Positions 35,575 to 46,608 of a stretch of 64,000 bases of DNA are shown piece after piece. The first letter of the stretch is position 1, and every line of letters begins with the position of its first letter. Location of the stretch: NCBI RefSeq assembly GCF_030445035.2, contig NC_092216.1, positions 17,485,405 to 17,549,404 on the forward strand, in the 5' to 3' direction. A program made the position numbers and the translations under genes. The notes under the pieces were generated by a model. It saw nothing but the letters and a program-made list of their open reading frames with translations. It ran no database searches and was not told where the DNA came from. This DNA is from Dasypus novemcinctus. Lineage: Eukaryota > Chordata > Mammalia > Cingulata > Dasypodidae.

Positions 35575-36340
35575 TTTATTTACTTATTTTAATGTTATAT
35601 TAAAAAAATATGAGGTCCCCGTATAACCTCCACCCCACTTACCCCAGCCCTCCCACATCAACAACCTCTTTCATTATCATGGCACATTCATTGCATTTGG
35701 TGAATGCAATGGTTTACATTGTAGTTTACACTCTCACCCGGTCCACCCAGGGGCCATGGCAGGACCTACAATGTCCAGCAACTGCCCCTGCACTACCACC
35801 CGGGACAATTCCAAGTCCTGAAAATGCCCCCACATGATATCTCTTCTTCCCTCTCCCTACCCATAGCGGCTACCATGGTTGCTTTCTCCACATCAATGCT
35901 ACATTTTCTTCCATTACTAATCACAATAGTTCCAGAATAGAATAACAGTAAGTCTACTCTAATGCATACTCTGTTCTTCCATTCTGTGGACCCTGGGATG
36001 TTTATGTCCGCTCCACCTCTATAATCAAGAGGGGGTTAGATTCCACATGGATGATGGGTGCAGTTCTCCTGCTTGCAGTTGTAGGCACTCTTGGCTCCCT
36101 GATGTGGTGGTTGACTTTCTTCACTTCCTTTTAGGCGGCTGGAGTAAGTTCATTAAACCAGATGGTAGGAGTTGCAAGTCTGTTGAGGTTCAGGGCCTGG
36201 CTATCACATGGACAGTTGAGAGATTCAGGTCCCCTGAGTATACACTAAACCCCAGCACCAACCACAGTCTGGTAAAAGTTACCAGATAGGCTTGTGAATA
36301 AAGATCACATCTGAGTGTTCCATCACACTCAGGAACACAT
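35575..36340 (-). mobile_element. L1 3' UTR, antisense, in a UTY-type intron
   Basis: TTTTAATGTTATATTAAAAA with TATGAGGTCCCCGTATAACC, then the ordered antisense 3' UTR blocks (CATTGCATTTGGTGAATGCA, CAGGACCTACAATGTCCAGC), ending near 36340. Same family as 58911-59305. Confidence 0.78.
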
Positions 36341-36607
36341 TTTAAAGAAACAAACACAATTTGTTACTTGTGCTTGAAATTGTGTGAAGATGCCTGTGAG
36401 AACTCTGTAAAAGAGTTCAGCTTTGTTCTCATATTCACAAAGTATATTCTGCCTGGTCTTTATACTATCATCTTTCTCAAAGTCCCAAAATTAGAATCTG
36501 TTTCTTTTTGAACAAAATAAGCAGCTAGATTCTTGACGGAGATTTAGTTCACTTGCTCTTACTCAAATGGGCTTGTATTAATTTGCTTTTTACATAAATT
36601 TTCCTAG

Positions 36608-36729
36608 GGTCAGTTGTGTAACCTTCCACAATATAAACAAAATTACTTCCTAGTATAGAGGAGGTATGGAGCCTACCAATCCCCACAAAGCTTTCCTCCA
36701 GGCAGGGTGCCTTGAACACAGTACAGCAG
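36608..36729 (+). pseudogene. UTY-type relic, exon 5 of those seen
   Basis: Starts GQLCNLPQ, then an internal loss shifts the frame; NKITS is followed by a stop near 36650. Acceptor CCTAG and donor GTGAGA remain. It is 122 bp, about 13 bp shorter than expected for the family. Confidence 0.7.
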
Positions 36730-37161
36730 GTGAGAAGTGACATAATAAGTTCTGTAGGTGCCCAGCTTTAAGGGTTTTTTTCATTCTCTAGTGGTCAACC
36801 TACTTTACTAAGTCTAGAAAATCTTTTATTTAAGTGAAGAGATAATGAATTCAAAATAAAATTCCCTGCAATATGGGAGGAAATTTGAATACAAGTTTAA
36901 AACCTTTTTTATTCTCATGCATTTGAAATTAAGGTTTCAATAAAAATATTTTAGGGGTTAATTAAAAAACAAAGCAAAATGTGGTTTTCTAAGTAGATAA
37001 CATTCTTCCATTGGTGATTCCTTTGATTTTGATTTTCAATATTTACAATCACTTATGTCCACATCCCTTTGAAAAGTATGCAGCTTATAAGTGTCACAAG
37101 TTTAAAGGAATGAATTAAGAATATCCAGAACCAGTTTTTTGTCTTCCCCTGTGATTCTTAG

Positions 37162-37317
37162 GATTTTAAACCTCATCATCCAAATACTGAACCTGTATTA
37201 GGACTCAATCATGCGCCAATTTCACAGCACTCCTTGCCAGTACACATGATGACTTCTAGCCAAGTAGATGTCCTGTGCAGTCCTGTCAAGAGGAAAAGAA
37301 CATTTAGTCCAACAAAG
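37162..37317 (+). pseudogene. UTY-type relic, exon 6 of those seen (alternative-type exon)
   Basis: Exactly 52 open codons: DFKPHHPNTEPVLGLNHAPI through CSPVKRKRTFSPTK. Acceptor CTTAG and donor GTATAG. It corresponds to the cassette exon present in long KDM6A and in UTY isoforms. Confidence 0.85.
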
Positions 37318-37908
37318 GTATAGGTGCACTTTAGAAAAACTAAAAAATTCCAGTCAATAAAGAAGCTCCAACACTCCTGAGGTTATGTACTAGATAGTAG
37401 ATAGTGTAGTAGACAACCTGTCCTGTGCTTTAAATTTGTGGACATTAGGGAGTGAAAAGATTTTAAACTAACTTGCTTCTTTTTTAAAAGGTTTTCTATC
37501 CCGGAATCTTAGCATTCTATTAAATAAATAAAGTAGGGGATAAGTTTATCAAATAATTATTTATCTTCCTGATTTTATAATCCTAACATACTTTTCACTA
37601 TAATTTATAACAATGAAATAAAATGAATGTTGGAGTTAATGGACAGCCTCCTTAGATACATTGGTAATGGTTTAGGTATGAACCTTTTTGGGTAGTTTAA
37701 GGAATCAATACATGTTTTAAATGTACAATTTTCCAAATTGATTATGTGTATTATCCTATTACTTATTTAAAATAATAAATCCTTTTTACCCAAGTGAATA
37801 TTAAATATATATACTCAATTCATAGTCATTTGATTTCCCACTAGTCATTATTTTTATTATGAGGATTTAGCCAAATAGTCTTTAATTTTTTAAATAATTT
37901 TTCTTTAG

Positions 37909-38004
37909 AATATTTCTGATACCTGGAGTAGTGGCCATATTGTTTCACATGCTCCAGAACAGCAACAAGTTCATTTGTGGTGTCTGACACCACAGAAATT
38001 ACAG
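37909..38004 (+). pseudogene. UTY-type relic, exon 7 of those seen
   Basis: 32 open codons, [20 protein letters not shown] to CLTPQKLQ, with good acceptor CTTTAG and donor GTAAGG. Confidence 0.9.
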
Positions 38005-38875
38005 GTAAGGATATTATTCTGAGTTTTCTATTTCTATGTTAAAGCAGTAGAGGCACTTTAATTCTTTCAGTATTAATTATTAAAATTTGAATGGCAGTAA
38101 ATTAAGTAAGTGTATACATAATTAAAATGAGCCTCCATTTTCCAGTGTCAGAAATTATGCTTGTTGTGTTTTGTATTTCATAAAGAAGTAATATATTCAT
38201 GTGTTATTAAGAACTATTAGAAAGTAGAGGATATATAAGGTAGAACCTCTTTAAAGTTCCTTCTCTTAGCCACATATTTCCCTTTGCCAAATACACCTAG
38301 TCTTCTTAGTTCCTTATTTTTTTCCAGAGGTATTTTGTGCATGCATAAACATATATGACCTTTTTCCCTCATATATTCCTTTTTGACTTTCTTCTATAAA
38401 TGAAAGGTAAAATGCCTTATGAGTTTATAGGATAGGACTTTGTTTTTTTCCTCAAGAATGTAGCTGTGAGACCTTCCCATGTCTATGTAGAGCATTTCTG
38501 CTTTTATTATGTCTATACATTATACAGACTCAGTATGTATATTAATGCATCCATTATTTGGTGAGAATTCTGTTATGGGTCATCCACATCATTTCCATTG
38601 TCAGTATTATAAACAATGCTGCCTTAAGCACTTAACACTTAAATCTCTTTCTATGTGAAGATTAGAAATTCAAACTTCACAGTGCACCCTTGTTCAGGTG
38701 GTGAATTTTTTCATTTTTTCCTACTTTTCTCAGACTTCAGAAAAGACATAGAAAATCATTTGTCAGACATTACTATCTTTGACCAGAAAAGTTCTGAGTT
38801 TTATCAATAAGGGTTTGTTTTATAACATGATATTCATTAGATTTGTTTCATAATATTCTTCTTTTCTTTCTCTAG

Positions 38876-38977
38876 CATTTGAAACAGCTGCGTGTGAATA
38901 GAGATAATTTAAATCCAGCACAGAAACTGATGCTGGGACAGTTAAAAAGTTAGTTTGTCTTAATGCAGCAACACCAA
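38876..38977 (+). pseudogene. UTY-type relic, exon 8 of those seen
   Basis: HLKQLRVNRDNLNPAQKLML, then an in-frame TAG at 38951-38953 (Q in the family), then FVLMQQHQ. Acceptor TCTAG, donor GTGTGT. Confidence 0.88.
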
Positions 38978-39594
38978 GTGTGTATAGCATTTATATTCTA
39001 AAATTTATCCCTGTATGTTAATGATTCATTTTACCTTCTGACAGCATTCTGTAGAATTCTTTAATCAGAACATTTTAAAATAATAGTGGACAGAGCTTTT
39101 TAGAGAAAATTGTCATAAATTAATTTAGTACAAAAAACCTGGGGCACTACTATGTTTTATGTAATATTTGATATGCATTGTAAGCAGTTAGAATTTTTAT
39201 TTACTTCATAATTAAATATCCCAAATTTAGGAGGAAACATTTTAAGGTTTGTTGGATTAAAGGCTTTGGCAAGTATGTACAATTGAATGGAATTTAGAAA
39301 TCCCTCATTAGATAGTGAGAAAAGGATTTATAATTTCTGATTCATTATTTTTAATTTTCAGTTATTTTCTTTTTTTTATTATGTTGTTAATAAATGGTCT
39401 TTCCTTTGATTATAAAATGAAACAGATTTCTGCTCTACTCTACAAGTGTGATAGCTAAAAATGAACATAATTTCTTGTTTTCACAGTGTATATATTTTTT
39501 AACATAGAGTAATTAAATGTAGAATAAAATTGGAAAGAAATTGGTTATATATTTTTGAAGTCACACAAGCAGGTTTTATTTCTTGTTTTTGAAC

Positions 39595-39989
39595 ATGAGA
39601 CAAACAGGAGTTGCTTACTTACAATCTACTGGAATTCCTGATGGGCCAATAACTGACTCATCACTGCCTCCAAACTCTATCTCAGGCCAGCAGCCACATG
39701 CTGCTGTGACCAGAGAGCCTAGCATCTCTCACCCTGGAGTTCGCCCTGCTTGTCCTGGGCAGCCTTTGTCCAATGGACCTTTTCCTGCAGGCTGTGTTCC
39801 TTGCAGCACATCCAAAATGCTAGGGAGTTCAGAAATTATTTTGATAGGCAGTAATTGTATAAAAGGAAATGGAAGTGATGGAAATGTGCCTTACCTACAG
39901 CGAAACACACTCAATCTACCCATAACTGCACAAACTTGACCAGCAGTACAGAGGAGCCATGGAGAAAACAGCTATCTAATTCCATTCAG
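39595..39989 (+). pseudogene. UTY-type relic, exon 9 of those seen
   Basis: [20 protein letters not shown] through [15 protein letters not shown] to [14 protein letters not shown] one-base loss near 39920 then leads to TGA at 39937; the following sequence resumes in another frame (TSSTEEPWRKQLSNSIQ). Donor GTAACA is present; the acceptor reads AC at 39593-39594. Confidence 0.88.
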
Positions 39990-40769
39990 GTAACACCAAC
40001 ACTAGCTGTTTTGTTAGTTTCTCATAGAATATTTCTTCCTGTGATATGTGTACATTTTGGAGGAATAAGAAAAAAATTAGGAACTGATTCTATCTATAAA
40101 ACTATTTTAAACAATTCATAATTATATGAGAGTTTTAAGTGTTACTATGTGTTTACTCACTATAAAATTAATATACTTATATAATATGTCGGATAATCTG
40201 AAATACTTATATATTCACAATTCCCTATTTACCAGATGCTGAGTGTTATGGATTCATGCTAATAGGTGAAAAACTAATAAAGTTTCAGTTACTGTTAATT
40301 ACAAGGAATAGTGTAAGTATGAGAATGCTGAGTAATTAGGGGGGCCATGATGTTAGTCTCAGAAAATTGAGGGAATTTGGAAGGAGAAAGGAAAGATAAA
40401 ATGAGGCTAGTGAAGTTAAGAGTATGAAATGTGAGCATTTAGTTTAGAGTCTAGAATTTCATGAATGTCCTTTTTATCAGATATATGATATATTTGCTCC
40501 ATTGTTACTTTGTTTTTAAACCTTTTACTTCTGTATATTACACTATGATGTGTCATTTTTATGCAGTTGTTCTTCTGTATTTTTTGGGTTTATTTCCATA
40601 GTGAGTGCCCAGAGTGGAATTGAAGACTCAGATGGTTAAAATTCTAGCATATTACATGTAGAGACTTTATTATTCAACCATAGAGGAAATATGTAGCTTC
40701 TTGCTGGAACACATTCTAAACAGTGTTGTTGTAGGTCATTTAGTAAAAAGTAGATTAAGTATTTTTTTA
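39990..40769. other. Non-coding DNA after the last UTY-type exon
   Basis: AT-rich, no further KDM6A/UTY exon seen here or further downstream in the window. A short ORF continuing from the last exon is read-through of the donor. Confidence 0.4.
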
Positions 40770-41165
40770 AATTCAAGTAATTGTGAAAAATCATGTGTAA
40801 CATATAGGATTTCCAAATAGCACCGTATTATTAATTAGCACAACTTGTATTTGTGTGGTACATTTGTTACAATTGATGAAAACACTTTTTCATAATATAT
40901 TAGTTCATGATTTAGCTTACGGTTCAGTGTGTTATGCTGCTACATAGATTTTGTTTTCCCTAAAACTAAGATTAATTTTATTAATTTTTATGGAGGAATA
41001 AGATGGTGTAATCACAGAATTGTGTATTCATCACTACCGTAAATGTTTTGCATTTTCATTACTCCCAAAAGAAAACCCCCTAATGCTTAGCAGTTACTTT
41101 TCAATCCTTTTATCCATCCCCTGCCATACATATCTGATAACTTTACGTTTTTTCTTGAAATACAG
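40770..41165 (-). mobile_element. Old L1 3' fragment, antisense
   Basis: TTTGTTACAATTGATGAAAA, TCATCACTACCGTAAATG and CATTACTCCCAAAAGAAAAC parallel 13740-14090. Diverged. Confidence 0.45.
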
Positions 41166-41600
41166 TCAAAACTTGTCAGAGACGAGAGGTACAGAGTGCT
41201 GGACACTGAACATTCAAGAGTTATCATAACAAAGAGCAAGATCAGGAAAGGCTTCACTGAGGTGCTGACATTTGATTAAATACTTCAAAGAGTTGCTGAC
41301 AAACCAATGAAGATCATTGGGATAACTAAGGAGCAGTGGGTCCTCAGCTGATTTGAGGAGAAACAAGAAAGCCACTTAACTAAATAGTATAAACCAGGAG
41401 TAATCTGAGAAAACTGAAGGTTTGGGTAGTAATGTGATATGTAGGATTTGACAGATGGGGATACTCACCACTATACTAATGAGGACACGACTGTAGAATT
41501 TGTTTAGCCATGTGAGTCACTATACAGACATTGGATTTTACTCTTAAAAAAGGAAAACTGTAGGAGTGCTTTGAATTGATGAATGGCATGATCCTTTTTT
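41166..41600. other. Possible ancient repeat debris
   Basis: GATCAGGAAAGGCTTCACTG then GAGGTGCTGACATTTGATTA, and GATGAATGGCATGATCC at the end, resemble an old mammalian dispersed element. Family not certain. Confidence 0.35.
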
Positions 41601-42210
41601 TTTTTTTTGCTTAGTTTATTAAGGATAATTTCCAAACTATTAAATTTACCCACTTTCAATGAATAAAGTTATATTTTGACATTGGATACAGTTGAATATC
41701 CATCAACAAACTAGTTTTAGAATATTTCCCTAACCCCTAAATGTTCCCTTGTTCTCTTCAGTCAGTTCTTACCAATATCCCTAGCTGAGGCAACACTAAT
41801 CTGCCATCCATCTCTACAGTTTTACTTTTCAAGGAATTTCATACAAATGGTATGATAAAACATTTAGTCTTTTATACCTATATTCTTCTACTTAACATGT
41901 TTTTGATGTTAAATTTCATTGTTATATATAATAATAAATGCTTTTTATAGCTGAGTAATATTCTCATGTATATATAGCAACTTTTTATTTAACCATTTAC
42001 TAGATTAGAAATTTTTTTTTTTTTGGTGTTATATGTCATGTTACTGTAAGCATCCTGAAGTCTTTTGATGGGTTTTATTTCTCTGTCTAGGGGTAGAAAC
42101 CTGTGCATGGAATTGCTGTTTTGGGTGGTACATATATGTTAAACTTTCAAAGATTCTCCTGAACTCCAATCCAAAGTGGCTGAACAATTTTACTTCCTAT
42201 AAGCAGTATA
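41601..42210 (-). mobile_element. L1 3' fragment, antisense
   Basis: TTAAATTTACCCACTTTCAATG, TTTTTATAGCTGAGTAATATTC and CTCCAATCCAAAGTGGCTGA are antisense L1 3' landmarks. Confidence 0.6.
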
Positions 42211-42714
42211 AAGTGATTCCTGTCAAAGCAGATTCTTTTCTCCTGGTATATCTTTAAATTCAGTTCCTGGATTTAAAAGACACCAGTCACTCAGAGAGGA
42301 AGTGTTCATTTAATTGCACAAACAATGGAACACAGTAGCTTCGTGGCCAAAACTGTCTCCAGATTTGCAGAAATTCTCTATTTAAAACACCAGGATGCCA
42401 ATGAGTAATTGGGGTGGAGTTTGAACCGGTTCTTTCATTAATAAACATTAAGGGCTGCAAAGGATGGGGGTAGGTGTGGGGGTGGTGGTCTGTGAATCAC
42501 AAAGGTAAAACCATTATCAGAGATCAAGACATCCAGGAGAGGGGAATACTAAAAATCAGTTACATGATTTTTCATATGGCTATCAACCAGAGGAAGGTGG
42601 AGTGGTCACCCTATCAATAGAAATGTTCATATACAAAGGTAAGACTTCTCTAGAGTAACCATTACAATGGTAGGTTTATAGTTGGAAATGGTCACATATA
42701 AAGGATAAAGTCAC
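42211..42714. other. Unassigned block between two L1 pieces
   Basis: About 500 bp, less AT-rich, with a G-rich GGGGGTAGGTGTGGGGGTGG patch at 42466-42488. Its ends TGTC...GACA hint at an LTR, but no target duplication was found. No coding similarity. Confidence 0.3.
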
Positions 42715-43795
42715 TGTAGACATTTTCAGTAACTTCCTATTGCTATGAACAATGGTGTGTAAATATTCTTTTTTTTTTTAAGATTTATTTTTCTTATTTC
42801 TCCCCCCTCCCCGACCTCTTTCCCCCCATTGTCTGCTCTCTGTGTCCATTTGCTGTGTGTTCTTCTGTGTCCGCTTGTATTCTCATTAGGTGGTTCTGGG
42901 AACCAATCCTGGGACCTTCCAGAGTAGGAGAGAGGCTGTTACTCTCTTATACCACCTCAGCTCCCTGTTCTGCAATGTCTTCTCATTTTCTCTCCTCTGT
43001 TTCTCTTGTTGCATCATCTTGCTGCACCAGTTCTCCATGTTGGCTGGCATTCCCCTGTGGGCTGGAACCCTGTGTGGACCATCTCACTGTGTGGGCCAGC
43101 TTGCCCTCACCAGGAGATCCTGGGCATCAAAACCTGGACCTCCTATATGGTAGATAGGAACCAATTGGTTGAACCACATCATTTCCCCACGTATCCACTT
43201 AAGTCCCTCTTTTGAGGTCTTTGGGTTATATATGTAGAAATGAAATTGCATAACATACTGCTATCTTATTTAATTTCATAAGGAAATACCACATTGGTTT
43301 CCACAAGGTCTGCACTATTTTACATTCCCACCACTGATGTACACGTTCCTATTTCTTCATATCCTTGCTTTTCATATTCTTTTTTTTTTCCAATAAAAAA
43401 TAGCCATCCTAGTAGGTGTGAAGTGGTATCTCATTGAGGTTTTGATTTTCATTTTCTTAGAGGCTTATGATTTTGACCATCTTTTTATATGAGTATTGGT
43501 CATTTGAAAATCTTTGCAAAAATGTGTATTCAAATCCTTTTCATGTTGTTTAATTAGGCTGTTGTCTGCTTGTTACATTCTAGGGATTCTTAATAAATTT
43601 TGGATATGAAGTGCTTATTAGATATATTACTTGCAGTATTTTCTACCTTTCTGTAGTCTTGTCTTTTGCCTAATAAAAGGCCCTGAAGGTTTTACCTTAT
43701 GTTGTCTTCTCAGAGTTTTGTGTTTTTAGCATTTATTTAGGTCTTTGATATATTTAGAATTAATTTTCCTATATGGAAACATTACAAAATTGTAT
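42715..43795 (-). mobile_element. L1 3' fragment, antisense, hit by a DAS SINE
   Basis: CTATTGCTATGAACAATGGT before the SINE, and AAGGAAATACCACATTGGTT and ATTCCCACCACTGATGTACA after it, are antisense L1 in correct order. Confidence 0.6.
42769..43190 (-). mobile_element. DAS-type SINE, antisense
   Basis: Poly-T start, then TTTATTTTTCTTATTTCTCC, CATTGTCTGCTCTCTGTGTC and GTGTTCTTCTGTGTCCGC, and the tRNA-like head in reverse at the right end (CAAAACCTGGACCTCC, ATTGGTTGAACC). Same family and orientation as 62566-62975. Confidence 0.78.
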
Positions 43796-45620
43796 TCTCT
43801 AGGTGACATCGAGAAATTCCTGGAAACACAGAAACTACCACAGGAGGAAATGGAATAAATAGTTCAATAAACTTTAACTAGTGAAGAGATTGAATCAGTA
43901 ATTGAAAACCTCCCAACAAAGAAAAGACTAAAACCATATGACTTCACAGTAGAATTTTCCTAAACATCCAAGAATACTTAATTCCAAACCTGCTGAAACT
44001 CTTCCAAAAAATTAAAGAGGGTCAACATAAGAAAGTAAATTAATACATTCCATCATCATCCTAAAACCAAATCCAGTAAAGATATCCCATGAGAAGAAAA
44101 TTACAGACCATTATTTCTAATGAATACATAAATGCAGAAATCCTCAACAAAATACAAGCAAACAGTACTTTAAAAGAGTTATAAAAAAGGAAAAAAAAAT
44201 AATTAGACACCATGATTTTGTAGGAATTATCCCAGGTGTGTAAAGGTGGTTCAACATAATAACATATTTAATGCACCACATTAACAGAATGAAAGGGGAA
44301 AACATGATCTTTACAATTCATGATAAAAGATATTTGACAAAATATAGCTCCTTTCTTGATTACAAACTTAGAAAACAAAGAATAGAAAGACACTTCCTCA
44401 CCTTGAAATAGGGCATTTATGTAAAAACCTACAGCTAACAACAAAATAAGTGGTAAAAGACTGAAAGCTTTCCCTCTAAAATCTGGAATAAAGCAAGGAA
44501 GCCCTGTGACCCCTGTAATTCAATATTGTTCGAGACATTGAAAATTAAACTGAAGGTGCCACATTTGAAAGAAATAAATGCTTTTCCTATTTGCAGATGA
44601 CATGATTCTGCAGCAGAACCTTCTAAAAAATCCACAAGAAATTTCCCAGAACTAGTATGAATTCAATGAAAGGGTGAAGTACAAAATCAATATGCAAAAA
44701 TTAGTAGTGTTTTTAGCACAAAACAATAAGCAATCTGACAAAGAAACCAAGAAACAAATCTAACTAGAGTTATACAGGATTTACACTCAGAAAACTTCAA
44801 AGCACTTCTAGGAGAAATCAGGATGTACCTAAATAAATGTAAGAACATTCCATGTTCATGTATTGGAAGACTAAATATTGTTAAGATGTCATTTCTCCCT
44901 GAAGCAATGTACAGGTCAATACAAAACCCATTAGAATGGCTAAGATTAATATTTTAAAAACTGAAAATTAAAATTGTTGGAGAGTGCTTCTTTGACTTTT
45001 TTTTCCTCCCTCAGTATTCATTCCCGTTAAAGAGGCTCTGACAATAGGATTAAGATGTATTCTGAATGAAATGTATCTCACTTTAAATGAAATTGTCTCA
45101 TCATAAATGTCCTCCTTTACATGGACCCAGGAATGGATTAAATTTAAGAACATGTTTTTCTAGGTACGTCCAGCTTCAAACTACCACATTCTGTGATCCA
45201 ATTTCTAGGTAGAGACCTAAAAGAAAAGGACTCAAACACATAATTGCACACCGATGTTGAAATGGTGGTATTGTTCACAATTGCCAAAGGCTGAAGTAAC
45301 TTTTTTTTTTTTGTCCATCAACCTTGAAGGAATAAAGAAAATGTGGTATGTAAACATAATGGAGTAATGTGTACCCATAAAAAGGAATGAAATTGTGATA
45401 CAGGCAACATTGAAAATGCTGAACACAAAGAGTACAGTACTGTATTATTTCACTGAATGAATTAAATATAACAAACTCATAAAGGCAGAATCAATACCAG
45501 TGGACTGGATGTAGATGTGGAGACATTAATTAAGCCTTAAATTATCCTATTTTCTGTTTGGAAATATGGAAATGTTTTGGTAATAAATTGTGATGAGAGA
45601 AGTGCAATGTAATTAATGGC
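43796..45620 (+). mobile_element. L1 ORF2 to 3' end relic, sense
   Basis: Plus-strand frames with many stops follow L1 ORF2. EKFLETQKLPQEEME and TSEEIESVIENLPTKK come first near 43810-43920, then DFVGIIPGV and FNIITYLMHHINRMKGENM near 44210-44310. Later parts reach the L1 3' landmarks (AAAATGTGGTATGTAAACAT, ATAAAAAGGAATGAAATTG) at 45340-45400. Dead copy. Confidence 0.72.
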
Positions 45621-46608
45621 ACTGAATTACATATTTAAATATAGTTAAAAGGGGAAATTTTTTGTATTCTATATATTACTGGATAAAAATTTTTAAATTT
45701 ATGGAATTGCAGAGCACAAATAGTGAAGCCTGTTATACACATGGAATGTCATTAAAAGTGCAATTATAGAAATGTGCTTTCATAAATTTTTACAAATTTA
45801 CATGAGAGCAGTTTTAATAGGATGGGAATCCTAAATTGCATGCATTTTTTTTGTAAACACACATCTTTAATTTAAATTAAAAAAATTTAAAAAGTATGTT
45901 TTTTCCAAAATCTTCTCTTAAGAATGTCATTTCAGTTTTTTACTTTAAGTGGGCCATTGTTTTCTGTTTTTTTTTTTTTTTGTATTTTTCTTATTAAGTC
46001 TCTCTTATTTGTTCATTATAGTTTGTTCCTTAATCTTGTATTCAGCTATTGTTGATAAAGAGCCTTCTCTGCATGCCAGAAAGCAACAAAAAAACAAAAC
46101 AAAAAAGGAAACTTGCAGATTTGCTCTTCTTGCTTTTGTCCTTCAGCATTTACATAGCCTTTTATAGTACCTAAAGAACTATCCAAGGTGAAAACATATG
46201 GGTGTTCTAATTTATTTTCTGTGCAATTTATCTTGTCCTAGCCAGAAGCTCATAGTGTTACCAATAACTGCATTTACACAGACACTTTGAATATTCCAGA
46301 TTGCCCCTACGAAGTATTCATTCCTTCAGTTCTGGGGTCCTGTACCATATATTAACTAATATCTTGCTTCACACATTTGTGGTTTGGTTGTCTTTTTGAT
46401 GTCTCACTGCCCTTCCAGACACAAGAACATGTCAGAATGAATTCTCAGATCAGCAATACAGGGGTGAGTGTGATAGATCTGTCCTTCCGGCTGCCACTGA
46501 CAGCTCTCCTCCCTGCAGAATATGGAACCAGGAAGCTGTAGGTGAATGTGGACTGTTGCCCGCCAGTGTGAGGAGGAGGATAGGGGAAGTACCATTCCAA
46601 CCCCTGAA
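45621..46608. other. Non-coding, nothing recognised
   Basis: AT-rich; T-run at 45965-45982. No exon or clear repeat. Confidence 0.4.

Larger units (their letters stand above)
30304..39989 (+). pseudogene. UTY: KDM6A/UTY-type gene relic, nine exons with introns
   Basis: KDM6A (UTX, X-linked) and UTY (Y-linked) are H3K27 demethylases of the KMT2C/D complexes, with TPR repeats followed by a C-terminal JmjC domain. Nine exons encoding the later TPRs and the linker are found here in correct order: 30304-30394, 32191-32312, 34852-34950, 35071-35290, 36608-36729, 37162-37317, 37909-38004, 38876-38977, 39595-39989. Lesions: single-base deletions in exons 1 and 9, a 5-bp loss in exon 2, a net loss of about 13 bp plus a stop in exon 5, TAA at 30385, TAG at 38951, and acceptors AA, AC and AC before exons 3, 4 and 9. 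Introns are kept, so it is an unprocessed copy. No JmjC exons were found. The TSPY-like relic nearby makes UTY more likely than an X copy. Confidence 0.88.

Noticed and set aside
30304..39989. Functional UTY gene
   Set aside because: Two in-frame stops, several indels and three missing splice acceptors are too many for sequencing error, and JmjC exons are absent.
42769..43190. Protein-coding ORFs of 87-100 codons
   Set aside because: They are open frames across an antisense DAS-type SINE. Similar ORFs appear in the second copy at 62566-62975.
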